Positions 13,428 to 25,752 of a stretch of DNA of 64,000 nucleotides are shown piece after piece. How positions within the stretch are numbered: position 1 is the stretch's first letter; every line of letters starts with the position of its first letter. Position numbers and translations under genes: made by a program. The notes beneath the pieces were generated by a model. That model was not told where the DNA came from. It saw nothing but the letters and a program-made list of their open reading frames with translations, and searched no databases. This stretch comes from Setomelanomma holmii. Taxonomy: Eukaryota; Ascomycota; Dothideomycetes; Pleosporales; Phaeosphaeriaceae. The DNA is taken from assembly GCA_010015745.1 (NCBI GenBank), contig ML978185.1, positions 62,001-126,000 on the forward strand. The letters run 5' to 3'.

Positions 13428-14124
13428 GAGCTTGCAAAATGCTTTGCTGCATCTTTGTGTATTGGAAGATTGCATGTAGGCGCAGGACGCTGAAGAAGTT
13501 TCTTTTGGCGTCTTGTACCCTGGTCTGAATAACCATCTCATTAGATGCATGAATGTCACATGTTTTCCAATAATTACTGCTCAGTGAAGTGATTTATTTC
13601 GATTTCCACGCCCTTGCGCTCGCTTTTCCTCTTGCATCTACATTCTTGCCAACGAAAAAGCTTGAAAATGCGATCAACTACACGCTCAAAACGCCTGCTC
13701 ACAGTCCTATATATACCAGAAAATGTACCCGCCATCGTCTCAAGGCTTCAGCGCTTGAAGCCTGCGTGGAAGAAACGTTGCCGTGGAAATAGCGCCATGC
13801 CAATCAAATCAGACTTTTTAGGTGTTCCAGTTCCACATTGTTCTCGAGTACTGTACTCCTTGGTGTAGGCTTCACAGCCTTGGGTGTAACGGCGGGGAGG
13901 TTCCTGCATTGCGACTCAACTCAACCGTTGTGTGCTGCGCAGCATGTGGAGGCCGAACACGCGTCTGCCAAACAAAGCAGCAACATCGCGTTGTTCTGTC
14001 AAGGGTACAGTGTCCTCCTCTATCGTAGCTCCTCGCTAGTTGTGCGACTCGCGCAAACATAACAGATCATGTACAGGCGGTATCAGGATCGGGAGGGCGG
14101 ACGCGGTGAAGAGTGGATCGATGC
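13428..14124. other. Intergenic between convergent genes
   Basis: Probable 3' untranslated regions of the low-complexity gene (plus) and the GT32 gene (minus). Only short frames without motifs are present. Confidence 0.5.
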
Positions 14125-15467
14125 TCAGCTGTAAATCTCACCAATGTGTCGCTCAGATTCGGGCTTCCAGGTGCCTGTTGCTAGTCAGTATTGACGAAAC
14201 ATACGATACCAAGACGATGTAGTGCGGTGAGACATCAGGCACATCGGTACCATGCCCTCGGTGCCGCGCGTGTCGCACTCGTACTACGCGCTCATGCAGG
14301 GAAAACGTGAAGAGTGTAAAAGACGCAAATCTAGGGCGGAGGAATGCACGTACCTTCGAATTGATGCTTGACAAAAGCCATCGGGTCATCGTCTTCACCG
14401 GCGTTCATTGTCTTGATACCGGGGCTGAAGCTCGTGATTGGGAGAACGATCACGTCGCCAACCTTCTTGGGTGCCTTCATGCCTGTGAAGTTCTCCCAAG
14501 TGATGTTGCCCTTGCTTGTGCTCATGTCGAAGTAGTCTGGGTTGTTGAAGTAGGCGAAAATGCTGTCGGTCCACAGAGCAGGGCCAGTGAATTCGATGAT
14601 GTTCTTGGTGTCCTTGGTCAAAGAGCCAGACTTCTTGCGCTGAAGCGTTTCTTGCGTGATGTTCGCGACTACGTCAACGAGCACCGGGTGGCCAGGCTTC
14701 GATTGGATGGTCCACTGGCAAAACTGAATACGGCGAGAATACCACTGCTTCCAGTCTGGCCTGTCGGGATCTGCCTCAATGCCAATGACCATGCCATAGG
14801 AATTGGCAGGCACATCGTGCGGGATCCAGTCAACGGCGCTCTTCAGCGCAGAGGTGTCAATGTCTGAGTAGATGCCTCCCCTCGCGAGCAAGATGAGATA
14901 GCGGAAGAAGTCGGCTTTGAGCACAGGGAGCGGTAGAGCATTGTAGGCTTCGAGGACCTGTGGTACCGACGCGTACAGATGCCTGATCAGGTGCATAGCG
15001 ACATTGTCGGTAATGACCTCATGTACAAAGGAGGGGTGGTGGATGGTCCAGCTGGCCTCTGCCTCACGGAAGACCTCGTCGAATTCGCCCTGCGCTGGTG
15101 TATACTTCCACGTCTGCCAAATGTATGCGGGTGTCTTCGAATCGACGTCGTACGGAAACTGGTATTCGAGCTGCTCGCGGAGCGGCTTCTGCTTCAGCAC
15201 GTCCATGCTGATCTGGGTCTTCGGCTTCTTGGGCGCCACATCTGGCGTGTTGAAGGCCTTGTCTGTCTTTGCTGATTGCTTCACATCCTCCTTCAATGGC
15301 TCCTTCTTTGCTTCCTGCTTCTCCGACTCTGGCTTCCAGGCGGTCGGCCGCGGCAAGTCGTTCGCATTGCGGAACGTCGGCGCTGAGCTGTGGTGCTGCG
15401 ATTTGAACAGGAAGAAGAGGGTCAGACAGGCCAGCGAAAGCACGAGTGCCTTCTTGAAGGTGAGCAT
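14125..15467 (-). CDS. GT32 alpha-1,6-mannosyltransferase, Och1/Hoc1-like
   Basis: A type II Golgi membrane glycosyltransferase of the DXD sugar-binding family, expected to start or extend the alpha-1,6-mannose outer chain of N-glycans from GDP-mannose. A short cytoplasmic tail and one membrane anchor (residues about 7-22, ALVLSLACLTLFFLF) come first, then a Lys/Glu-rich stem. The catalytic domain starts near IWQTWK (about 116-121). The DXD signature sits in GGIYSDIDTSA, with the acidic pair at about 202-204, and TGPALWTDSIF lies further on. A 179-nt intron (14175-14353) leads to a 16-codon last exon ending in TWKPESERHIGEIYS, which completes the usual C-terminus. Total 387 residues. I chose the ATG at 15467, not frames opening further upstream, because it puts the anchor at the N-terminus. 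Och1 is the best match; Hoc1 or another GT32 member is possible. Confidence 0.9.
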
Positions 15468-18457
15468 GGCAGCGGGCGCTTGCCTGGTGGCTGCGCAGTA
15501 GAGCTCTGGGAGTGCGGTGTTGGCGATGGACGGCGGACAGGGACACAGGTGCGACACTGTGCGGGCGTGAAGCGACAATATATCGCAGCAGACGCCCTTG
15601 CCGTGGTTGAGATGCGCTCGGATATTGTTGCTAGCCTCTTATCTCTAGCCCTGGCGTCACCCTGGACTAGCCAGTTTGGCAAAAGTGCAGAGGAATGGTG
15701 GAGATGAAACTGGACGAGGCTGGCGGAGATCAATTGCACGATACGCTAGCAGGACAAAGGAAAGCGAGTGGAGGACAGACAAGACAGGCTCTGGGCTCAG
15801 TAGTGTGGATGGGCAGCGGCGATGCACGTCTTTTAGAGGATATCTCGCGCGCAGGGAAGGTGCCGTTTCAGCAGATCGCGCTAGTGGGTCGTTCTTTCCA
15901 GACGTTCCACCGTGCTAACTGGCCTGCCCTGCCACCGAATAGACACCATACGAGGCACCAAGGAGACGTGTTGCCGGGCAGGGCGTGCTGCTGGCCTGCC
16001 TCTTCCTCAGCACCGCCGCAGATCGTCTACTCTATCTTACACGACGGCGGCGGAGAGTGGAGAGGCCGACGCTGACAGGCTCTGGTGCATGGTGGTGCTC
16101 AGCTAATCATGGCGCATTCCACACATTCCACGCGTTCCATTAGTGGCTCCGGGGGCCACGAGTCTACCGAAAGTCTGCAGCGGCGACGACAGCGCCACCC
16201 ACTCTAGGACAGCTGTCACACTTCGTGGCGCCTCCTTTTTGGACTCGCCCAAGCACTCCTTTCTCTCCCTACTAGCTGTCTAGTTTTTCGTCACGAGCAC
16301 CTACTATCCGCACTTGATCTGCTTTCGTTACATCCGCGAGCACCCTCGAGGCTGTTCACGGCGAATTCGGGTCAAAGACCAACGCGCGGCACCGGCAAGC
16401 TGAAACAGAAGCCGTTTCCATATGCGGCTTAGCCCACCCGGACATGTTGCAATATGCCAATCTTAGCACGGCGTGCAAGCGACCTCCGACATCTTATCCT
16501 CGCTGAGCGCTCGTTGGTTCACGACGTCGCAGCTGCGAATACATACACGAATAACCCGCAGCAGTACGAGCAGTTAGAGCCTGATGTCTGGCCACAGCAT
16601 TGCAGACCCGGCGATAGACCCACCGCGCCTGCACGGCTATCTCTGGAAGCACACTCGTAAGAGCAGTCCGACTGGTGGAAGACGGCACCGACATGGACAT
16701 GGGTTTACAGGCACCGTTAAGCTTCTTCGCTGAAGGAACGCCTTCCGTCCTGGGTTATTCCGACCTCAACACTCTTCTTTGCGTCATGGACACTGAAATC
16801 CATCGTGCCGACTTGCTTGCAACGGCTCTCCAGGACCATGTTGTCCGGGATAATTTACGGGCACTTTCCGAGAGCAGCACGGCACATCTGGATCTGAACG
16901 GCTGGAAGTTGAAGAGCTCCTGCAAGCAGCCCACTATCAACGGCACAGACAGCATGCCGTCAGCGCAGCAACAGCAATCTTTCACTTTCAAGAATACGGT
17001 ATTTCCCAGCAAAGAGCACAAGATCGACGAACGCAATATGCGATAAGGCAAATAGCCGTTGATCGCTCGGCTGCCGATATTGCGATACCCGCGATGGTTA
17101 CACGCAGCCAGGTCTTGGGTCGTACATCCTGCAGTAGGTGCTGCTTGTTTCTTTGGTAATCGGTCCGTCGGTTCGACCTCGCCCACTCTTCAACGTCAGC
17201 CCAGCATCGGTACGTATGGACACTCTTCGAAAGTCTGAGACCGTCTGTAGTTCGTCACCAACCATCAATGTCGAAAGTGTGTGTGTATGATTTCTTGCTT
17301 AAACGTCTGGGTTGTGGCCGGGTACGTGAGGACCCAAGTAGGTCGACCACATTTGCAACAACTCTGTGACTATACCGAAATTGGCACATTATTTGTTCAT
17401 GCGAAATGCTACTTCTTTTCTGTTCGTCAAAAAATCACATGCGTAAGTCGGCGTATTACGCGTTCGCGGCTACGCCCAAGGTCTTGTCAACAAACACTGT
17501 CTCAACTTCAGTTTCGAGGTTTCGAAGCGAGCCTGTGGCAGCAACGCCGCGGCGGAATTGATGTTCCGGCTGCTAATATTCTGGAAAGGTATCGTGGGAG
17601 GCCTGAGGTGCGGGTATTGAAACGTTACAACTCGCTTGGGCTTGAGGTCATGCTCGACTGGGGTGAGGTCGAGAATACAGGAACATCGCAATTGAAAGAT
17701 GCATTTGGTTGTTTCCGAACTTGTTCACCCAGATACTCACATCCCCCTCCGGCTGAAGATGCCTAACCTAACAACTTCGACGTATTTTTCCCTCGACTCA
17801 AGCGAATATCTACGGCATCAGCTGCAACCCGCAACACGAAGAACGCAGGCAGCAAACGAGCATTACTTCAGGCTACATTCTATCTCGGTATTCGACTTCC
17901 AGGTTCAAATAAAACTGCAAAAACATACAACAGCGGGTATTCGCCAGTGGTCACCCACCTGACTACTAATCCGCCGGTCACGAGCTTGAGTACCGCTGAG
18001 CGAACGGGAAGCGCTAGTTTCTCGAACCTATGGTCGTATGTGGAAGGATTGCTGTTCAATTTGTACCATAAAGGTAGACATTCGCCGCTGCACAACTACG
18101 GTGCGGTGCTCAGCAGCATCAAGCCTCTGGCGTTGCATCTCCATTTGGAGCGGAACACACACACTACTTTGCCCTAGTACGAGCGAGTGGCGCCTGACAA
18201 TCAGATGGTGGCGGAGGTCACTTGCTCGCTCTGTTCAAGACCGGAATTTCGGACGCGGTGAGACGGTCTCGTGTGTTCTCTGCATTTCACCACATGACAT
18301 GCGAGACAGCGACGCAAACACTTTGGAAGGCTCCATATGGGCACGACGATCTAGAATCAGCCTCCAGTCATACAACGACACCTGGATCTTGTCCGCTAAT
18401 ATGCACTCTTCAAACGTGTCCCATTCCCCTCCTCTCTCCGCAACCCCATTCCATTCC
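15468..18457. other. 3-kb stretch with no confident gene
   Basis: Holds the GT32 promoter and two weak candidates, both on the plus strand. One ATG-started frame at 16693-17046 would give an acidic, Gln-containing protein of about 118 residues. Another at about 17287-17766 has a more protein-like second half (GLEVMLDWGEVEN). Neither has a domain I recognise nor exon partners. No mobile element or RNA is visible. Confidence 0.4.
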
Positions 18458-20203
18458 TCACGCTCCCTTCTCCCCGTCCCCACCCCACCCATGATCAACC
18501 TTACACCACCCGCCTCCCATACTCCTCCTTCTGCTCTGAATCTCCATTCCCACCTGTCTCGCAACCTTTTCTCTATCAACCCACTCCGTCACCATATACC
18601 CTCTCTCCTGCTTATTCAGTTTCCAAGTGACATGCTCATTCCCCGCGTTCTCGCGCAGCCAGCGCATCAACTGCACAGGCACCAAGCCTGCAGGCATGTT
18701 TTGTAGCGATTTCTTGTCCGCGGGGATCCAGCCTTGGAAGAGGTGCAGGTATGTGATGCGCCGCCAGGCATCGGTCCAGTCTGGGCCTGGAATAGACGCG
18801 GTGATGCTCCATGAATCAGCTGCGTGTGCTGTTGCCGTGGAGGGGTCGTTGCTGTTGTCGGAGCGCCATGTTAGTGCTCTGATCCATTGACAGCCTTCGA
18901 GGTCGAGCCATTGGAGCGAGTATGTGTTTGCGCTGAAGCGGCGCAGGATGTTGGTCGCTTCGTGCCAGTCGTCGTCCAGGTCGGAGTAGAACGGTGTGCC
19001 GCCTAGTGATACCCTTGCGTAGTTCGAGACCATGGAAGTGGTGGTTGCGTTGGGTGTTAGAGTTGGGCGGGGCCAGTATGCGAGTGAGAGGTGTGTGATT
19101 TTGTTCAGGCTGGGTGATAGCTTGAGGAGGTCGGGCCAGGACGCCCATGCGCCTGGGTGGGCGAGCGATAGGCGGCCGAGGTTGGAGAAGTGTGGTGTTG
19201 TGAGCTGGGCGGGTAGGATGGAGTCGGTGATTGCTGGATCATCGACTTCTTCTTCCCAAGAGTCTACGACTTCCATTTTGGCTTTTGACTTGCCTTTCGG
19301 GCTTGTGTCGCTTATGCTAAGTGCCTCGAGGTCTTCGGGGACTTGCCCAAGCACGCGCTTCAAGGACTTGCCTAGGTCGTTAATTGTGAAGTCTTCGTTC
19401 AGAAGGCCTGTGACATCAAGAAAGCGCACCTCCTCCCAATCAGATATGCTGTCTCCACCACTCTGGAAGAGTATCTTGAATGACTTCAGATCCAAGCATT
19501 TATCACCGCCGTATATTGTGAGGTAGCTCAGCAGCGCCTCGCGGAGGACGATCGGTACGGTTGGCAGGTAATGTTGTTCGTATTCAGATAATTCGATCCA
19601 ATGTTCTGCGAATGTTCGGAGGCAGTGGTGTTGGAGGCTTCGAGGCGGTGGTAGGCGCTATCAAGAGTAAGATGTCTGTGTGATGATTGTTAAGCTTGGG
19701 CAATACTTTGGAAGATCGTGAAGGGTTGGGATGGGCACGCGTACCTTGAAATCATCCTCGGTCACTTCAGCCAAGTGACTGCATCTCAACGATGCTCGCT
19801 CGCCAGACTTCGTGGTTCGGTGATCGCGAACATACTTCGGCGCATGTCGACTTGTATGCAGCCAGCTACTCGGCGCAGCTGGACCTGGTGGGGGTCTGGC
19901 GCCTCCTGGTAATCTCGTTCGCATCCTCGTTCCAGCCTTTGGTTTTGGAGCATTAACTTCCGGTATATGCAAGATACGCCGAAGGTCCGGCGGTACGGTG
20001 CGGCTGCTTACTACCGATGTGATCTCGTTCCTCTGCTCTATTGTTGCTCGTGGAGCTTGTTCACGGCGAAGTTGTGCTATGCGTTGATTGACGGTCTGAG
20101 GTTCAGAGGTTGTGGCGGATGCGGCCGCGCGCGAGCCTTGTAGTGATGGATGAACATAGTTTGGTTTGGTGGTAGTGTATGCTGGCGTATGCTTCTTTGG
20201 CAT
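18458..20203 (-). CDS. Conserved fungal protein of unknown function, 552 residues
   Basis: Two exons (19745-20203 and 18458-19657) joined in phase 0 by an 87-nt intron. The N-terminus (MPKKHTPAYTTTKPNYVHPS) is basic and disordered, followed by VNQRIAQLRREQ, then VPPDLRRILHIPE and GPAAPSSWLH. I recall this pattern from a widespread filamentous-fungal family whose members are sometimes labelled tafazzin, but I see no acyltransferase HX4D motif that would support that label. The second half contains leucine-rich segments (LSLAYWPR, LQWLDLEGCQW, ITYLHLFQGW) resembling irregular leucine-rich repeats. The C-terminus is basic (RRRSMGGGWCKVDHGW). The gene looks intact. The function is unassigned; a scaffold role would fit the leucine-rich part. 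Confidence 0.8.
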
Positions 20204-20902
20204 GATCCAGTACCAGACAGCAACAAAGTCAAGACAGTACCGTGGTGCGACGTGAGATGCTTGCCCGGCCCGCTATTCGAGGGTTGAGGGTGGGGTTTGC
20301 GGCTGCGTGAGTCAACGCTGGGAAGCTCGACTTCACAGTATGGATAGTAGTGCCTTTTGCTTCAGCAACCTCAGATTTGAGTCATTGTAATAAAAGTGAT
20401 AATTGTTCTTCCTGACTCAACTTTGCGTGGAGGGTGAGTCGTGCTGGTTTGAAGGGTGGATTTTGAAGTTCTGATGACGCCACTTCCCAGCGCGTTAAGT
20501 CTGACCCCAGATTCGACTTCTCGTCAACTCTAGCTACCTCCATATCCAGTCAAAATGGACCGAACTCTTGAAGACACTCTCGCGTCCCAAAGGATTACCC
20601 CGTGATTGCGAAAGAGATTTGTTCCATCGAAGATTGGCCAATCCTAGAGGACCACACCATGTCGCGTGTTAGGCGACCCAGAGAACGGGACGATTTAGGC
20701 TCTGTCTAACCATGTGCGCAAAGCTTGGCTCTCGCGTCCCTGAATGTGGCTTTCTACAGGGAATCTCACCAGCATATTCTCCCTAAACGCTGGATGGACA
20801 TGACCTTTACCTCAACGTCTGTTCCCCGCACTTCGCAGAGGAGAGCAATGTTCCGTCAGCCGCCTTGAACATCTTTCTGCATCATTACATACGGTCTCCA
20901 TA
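20204..20902. other. Divergent intergenic region, about 700 bp
   Basis: Lies between the divergent starts at 20203 (minus) and 20903 (plus) and so should contain both promoters. No frame longer than about 60 codons and no repeat is seen. Confidence 0.5.
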
Positions 20903-22222
20903 ATGCATATCTCGCCGCGCTCAATAACTGGCATTCTAGCGTTCGTTGCGTTTGCGATCTTGTACACGATAACATCAGTATGCTCGCGCGATCCGACCTC
21001 TATATACTTCAGCCCTCGAAAGGGCTACGAACCACGATACTCGATACTCCGACGTCAACAGGCCGATACCTTTGTATCGAACCGCACCGATACGCAAGCC
21101 CCTGATATCGCCAAGTCGAGTCGCGACGAGAAGAAGCGCAAGCTTTGTGTTGGCATACCCTCGACGAACAAGCGTAATGGGGAGGAGTACCTACGCACTG
21201 CCGTAGGCTCGCTCCTAGATGGGCTGACACTCGAAGAGCGCGAGGAAATATACATTATTGTCTTCATCGCACAATCGCGACCAGAAGTGCACCAGGCTTA
21301 CAACGAGAAATGGCTGTTTGAACTGGTGGACCAGGTAATAACGTACGACTTCGGCATCGACCGCATGCAATACATTGTCAACATGGAGCGAGAGGTCAGG
21401 CGTTTGGAGGAAAAGAGTCTATTTGATTACTCTTATCTGCTCAATAAATGCACCGAGACATTCATACCGCATGTCGCCATCTTCGAAGATGACACGCTTG
21501 CGATGGACGGATGGTACCATCGCACGATGGCAGCGGTCCGCGACGCAGAACGACAAGCTGCGCTGCGCCATAAGAAACCCGACTTCCTTTACTTGCGCCT
21601 CTTCTACACCGAAGGGTTCCTTGGTTGGAATCGCCATCATTGGCCGTTGTATCTGTGGCGCTCAATCTGCGTCGCTGCGATACCAACCGTGTTCCTGATC
21701 TTCGTCCGTGTATCTCAACCAAGAACGAAGCTTTCCGTACATCTGACTACGACTCGCGCCTTCGTCACGCTATACGCTGCCGTTGCGTTCCTAATCCTCT
21801 TCTACTTCTCTCTTGGCCGCCAGACCATGGCCCCAATACCCACCGGAGTCGACCAGTGGTCGCGAGCTGGATGCTGTAGTCAAGCTTTGCTCTTCCCAAA
21901 TCTCAAGGCGCAGGATTTGGTTGCATATTTCAAAGAAAGACATATTGGCTACGCGGATGAGCTTATGGAGGATTTTGCGAATGAGAGGAATGAGCTACGA
22001 TTTACTGTAACGCCGAGTGTTGTTCAGCATATGGGAAGGGAAAGCGAACACGCCAAGGATCTTGGACCGGAGAGCTTTTGGGAAAGAGGTGGCACGGAGA
22101 AAGTCTGGAGCTTTGGATTTGAGAAGCTCAATGATGCTGCGCTAAAGGCAGAGCACGAGGAAGTTGTTCGCCAGAGGATGGACGCAACACACTCCAGCCT
22201 CGCAGCAAGACAATGGACTTAA
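20903..22222 (+). CDS. PGAP4-like membrane glycosyltransferase
   Basis: A single-exon gene of 439 residues. An N-terminal anchor (about 8-25, ITGILAFVAFAILYTITSV) is followed by a lumenal GT-A domain: VGIPSTNKRNGEEYL, EIYIIVFIAQ, and an acidic FEDDTLAMDGWY that is the likely metal/nucleotide-sugar site. The domain is then interrupted by two further membrane spans (about 248-270 and 285-305) before it resumes at GVDQWSRAGCCSQALLFPN. A tandem membrane hairpin inside the transferase fold is the hallmark of PGAP4 (TMEM246), which adds GalNAc to GPI anchors in animals. Fungal relatives are usually annotated as integral membrane proteins. The donor and acceptor in fungi are unknown to me. The frame is complete, with no lesion. 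Confidence 0.82.
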   Translation: MHISPRSITGILAFVAFAILYTITSVCSRDPTSIYFSPRKGYEPRYSILRRQQADTFVSNRTDTQAPDIAKSSRDEKKRKLCVGIPSTNKRNGEEYLRTAVGSLLDGLTLEEREEIYIIVFIAQSRPEVHQAYNEKWLFELVDQVITYDFGIDRMQYIVNMEREVRRLEEKSLFDYSYLLNKCTETFIPHVAIFEDDTLAMDGWYHRTMAAVRDAERQAALRHKKPDFLYLRLFYTEGFLGWNRHHWPLYLWRSICVAAIPTVFLIFVRVSQPRTKLSVHLTTTRAFVTLYAAVAFLILFYFSLGRQTMAPIPTGVDQWSRAGCCSQALLFPNLKAQDLVAYFKERHIGYADELMEDFANERNELRFTVTPSVVQHMGRESEHAKDLGPESFWERGGTEKVWSFGFEKLNDAALKAEHEEVVRQRMDATHSSLAARQWT

Positions 22223-23394
22223 AACAGCCAAGCCACGCGTCACCTCGCTGCGATGGTTTCCCAAGAATGCAATGTATTCATCTTCTGCAGGCCACCTCGC
22301 CCCCACATCAAGCTATCGAGTTAACATAATACACAGACAATGATCCAACTCAAAGGTGTTCCCGCATAACACAGACTTCGCGATTTTGAAGTATCTACGC
22401 ACTCACTGCGCAATCGTGATCCGAAAGTCACCGCTCGGTGCCCGACATTGATCTCGAAAGTCCGAAGAGAATGTGAACTTATCTTGATCACCTCGTGTTG
22501 GCTGAGTGATTCACGGTCGTACGATGTTGGAGCGTGGACCCAAGCGACATACTCTATTAACCTACTTGCGCCGGTCAACATCTCGTTGTCAGCGCCAAAG
22601 GAAACCTGGCCAATATGTCAAAAGGGCATTGCTTCATTTTGATGGCACACATTGATTCACGTGCAGAGCTTGCAAGGTTGTAAGAGAGGCGTTTTCGCAC
22701 CGTCGCAGTCCACCTATCTTCCACACTTCCTCCCGTAGTCGCTACCACGCTACTCACGCTGCCTTGCTTTACTTCGCCACTTCTCCGTCGTGGGCGTGTA
22801 TGCGCTTGCATGCGCAACGCTTCTAGACTCTTCGGGGTTCCTAGGTTGCCGCTGGTTGGCCGCTTGGAAAAGCAAAGAATGCCTCACCTGTTTCAGCGCC
22901 CTCTTTCCTCTACATCTTCGGGTATGGACGCTGCGAACAAGACATCGTCAGCACATCGCCCAGCATAAGACCAATAGCGTTCAATTTTTGGTCGACTTCC
23001 GTCGCAATCTGCGTGTGCCAGCATGGCAGGTGTTCCTACCGCTCTCAGCCTCGTCACTTCTATGCCACAGGGCAGGCGATGCGATAGCGGTGAGAAGTCC
23101 TTCATGCAAGCCTGCCTTCTTTCAAGCAATCATCTTTGCCTTTGCTACACCCTCGGCAGTGGCCTGACCAGACAACCAATGTAGCAGAGCCTCCTTGGGC
23201 GCTGTGGTAGCCCAACTTCAGCCCCGTGCCTTGTCTGGTCCTCTGTTGTATCTGACCAGGGAGCGCAGGCTGTATACTTATTCACCGGAGATTCTGTATA
23301 TTTGCCTTGTTGAATTTTACATGACTGCACAAACCAATCTTGCTCCAGGCGGTCATTGCAGACTTCCTCCCCAGTCACGAACCCTCTTGGTCCT
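22223..23394. other. Intergenic, promoter side of the first kinase
   Basis: About 1.2 kb. The frames present (for example 22790-23167 plus and 22893-23129 minus) overlap each other and show no motif. It probably contains the 3' end of the PGAP4-like gene and the kinase promoter. Confidence 0.45.
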
Positions 23395-25284
23395 ATGGCG
23401 CACTACATTGGCCCTGGTATCAACTCGGATCACGTGTCCATGATTATCAAGCCAGACACGGACGAGATCCATCGGGTCGATAGTGGACATGAAGTCGCCC
23501 ACGATCAAGATGCTTACGGTCAGGACCCCGATTTGCTGCACCGATCTGACTACAAGGATCTCGGACATCTTCTTCGCAAATGTGGAATCAAATACTTCGA
23601 CACAAGAAGATCGATCAAATGTTTCTGGCCTGCCCCAGTGTTGCAGCGGATCATGACACGAGAGCGCGTTGTCGATGAGCTGCAATCGTATAAAGACACA
23701 GAACCTGGAATTTTCCACACAACAGCTCTCAGAACACTTGCGGACACTATCTTACACCACCATCGCAAAGTGTTCGCTGTACTCGTGCTGATCAGTAAAG
23801 GGCGCTCCATCCAGGCTGTAATAGATGCGCACGTTAAGGACGCACAGCTACCACTGGAGACGAGCGGCACCGATTGTCATTTGTACACAACGCTTCAAGG
23901 ATCTTCACAATTGGCGCGAATCGATTGTTTCGAGCAACCAGGGTGGGACATCGTTCACCGAGAAAACTTCTCCGAATGGCAATACGCTGTAGATCCTTGT
24001 ATACTGAAACTCGAGAAGGATGGGCGCACTCCGAAACACGAAGACTTTCATGACAAAATTGTTCTCCCTTTCACCCATGAGGCGGAACGACATAAAGGAG
24101 GCTATGGCGTTATCACCAAAGTTACAGTTCACGATGGCTGTCATGATTTCCATGCACTTCTAAGATCAGTATGTCACCATCCTGGATATTTTCGTGTTCT
24201 CTGCTGATTGCGCAATTTAGATCAAAGCAGAGAACAGCTTCGCAAAGAAACAACTGATCAACGATGATGCCAAAGAGTTCGAAGGCGAGGCTGAGGCTCT
24301 GAGACGCTTCAACGGATTTGGCAATGATCACATGGTTACGCTTCTCATGACTTGGACGCTCCATCGCAGTTACAATCTGCTGTTTCCCTGGGCGAAGTGT
24401 GATCTGGACTACTACTGGGAAAGCAATCCATTGCCAATCATGGAAGCCGAGACCATCCTATGGACATCTAAGCAGATCACAGGCATTGCAAGCGCGATAA
24501 GGAGCATACACAACCCTATCTCCAAGAATCTGCGTGTAGAGGACGACGACAAATACGGCAGACATGGCGATCTGAAGGCCGAGAACATACTCCTGTTCGA
24601 CTCGCCAGATGACCCAAAGGGCATACTCGTGGTCGCTGATCTGGGTCTGGCCAAGTTGAACTCAATTGTCAGTCGTTCCGCTCAGTCAAATCACCGCATC
24701 CACTGCACACCGAAATACAAGCCACCCGAATCCGATATTGAAGGAGCAAAGATAACTCGGTCTTATGATATATGGACCTTTGGATGCCTTTTACTGGAAT
24801 GGATGTGCTGGCTGTTCCAAGGCCATTCTAATAAGGCAATCTTCAACTGGCACTTAGGATCGCCCTACCCCTCAGGAAGCATTGCTGAGACTTTCTTCGA
24901 GATGAAGGCTCAGGGTAACGGAAGGTATCATGTGGTTGTGAAGCCCAAAGTCCTCGAGGTAAGCGTGCCTAGTCAATCACTGATTGCAAGCTAATTCGAC
25001 CGTAGAAAATGGCGGAGCTTCACGCAGACGAGAAATGCACGCAGTACTTCCATGAACTCTTGTATCTTGTGGAGGAACATATGCTGATCACACGCGCCAT
25101 CTATCGAATGGATTCCGAGACGCTGCACAAGAAGCTCGACGGCATGTACGAAAGAGCACAAAACGACCGTAGTTACTACTACGATTCTTGCAAAGGCAGT
25201 CGGCAGATCAGAGAGCAGGATCCTTTGGACGCTGAGTTTAAGAAAATGCAGCCGAGGGCCGGTCAACCCATGTTGAAAGCCTAG
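23395..25284 (+). CDS. Protein kinase of a fungal accessory family (kinase 1)
   Basis: Three exons (23395-24168, 24221-24958, 25006-25284) give 596 residues. About 230 N-terminal residues have no named domain but are shared with the two kinases downstream. The kinase domain then starts: Gly loop GGYGVITKV (about 235-243), Lys in SFAKKQL, catalytic loop YGRHGDLKAENILLF (Asp about 375; HGD instead of HRD), DLG instead of DFG (about 398), APE-like YKPPESD, and SYDIWTFGCLLLEW. The catalytic residues are present, so it may be active. Intron 1 falls just after the Gly loop and intron 2 before the tail KMAELHADEKCTQYFHELL. I start at the ATG at 23395; the frame runs open a little upstream without another ATG. 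The substrate is unknown. Its neighbours suggest an accessory, possibly recognition-related, island. Confidence 0.85.
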
Positions 25285-25451
25285 ATCGTTTTATCATCTC
25301 ATGGGGACAATATCGTGAGATGGCGCTAGTCAATTGCAAGGGTTCACATTAATCATCTTCTCGCTCTTCTTTCTTGATTGAGTAACAACAAAAGTCTCCA
25401 GCGACAAGTCTGTGACGTCCGTCTGGTATCCGGAATTCCGGTACTTCTTTC

Positions 25452-25752
25452 TCAAGATTCGTTATAATGTGTGAACTCGACTGATGCCCTCATTGAGTCC
25501 ATTTCCGTCTTGTTCGTGTCAGCATATGAAGACGACCAAACAGGCATGTGGATGATCTCACCGGTGTCAAGGCACGTGGCAACATGCACTGAAATTTGCC
25601 TCGGGTCCACTGTCCAATGGTTAGTGACTTCCACGTGACGGTTATATTACTCTTACCATTACTCGTGCCTGACCGAACCCAAAGATTTGGCCGAAAAATG
25701 CCTCAATAGCATTTTGCTCCATGTACCTGGCGGAAACGATGGCGATCTTCAT
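25452..25752 (-). CDS. Candidate small two-exon gene, 78 residues
   Basis: Exon 1 (25674-25752) begins MKIAIVSARYMEQNAIEAFF. Exon 2 (25452-25609) ends MDSMRASVEFTHYNES. The 64-nt intron has a good branch site (CACTAAC) and acceptor, but the only donor that keeps the frame is GTCAGG; the stronger GTAAGA nearby would shift the frame. The product would have no signal peptide or membrane span and no family that I recognise. It lies between kinase 1 and the CorA-like gene, on the opposite strand. It could be a real small gene or a chance frame. Confidence 0.35.

Noticed and set aside
12727..13536. Other open frames over the low-complexity gene
   Set aside because: Repetitive codons keep several frames open. 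Only the 12810 frame has a good start context and a compact conserved-looking C-terminus.
18458..20203. Calling this gene tafazzin
   Set aside because: I recall similar fungal proteins being labelled so, but no HX4D acyltransferase motif is visible.
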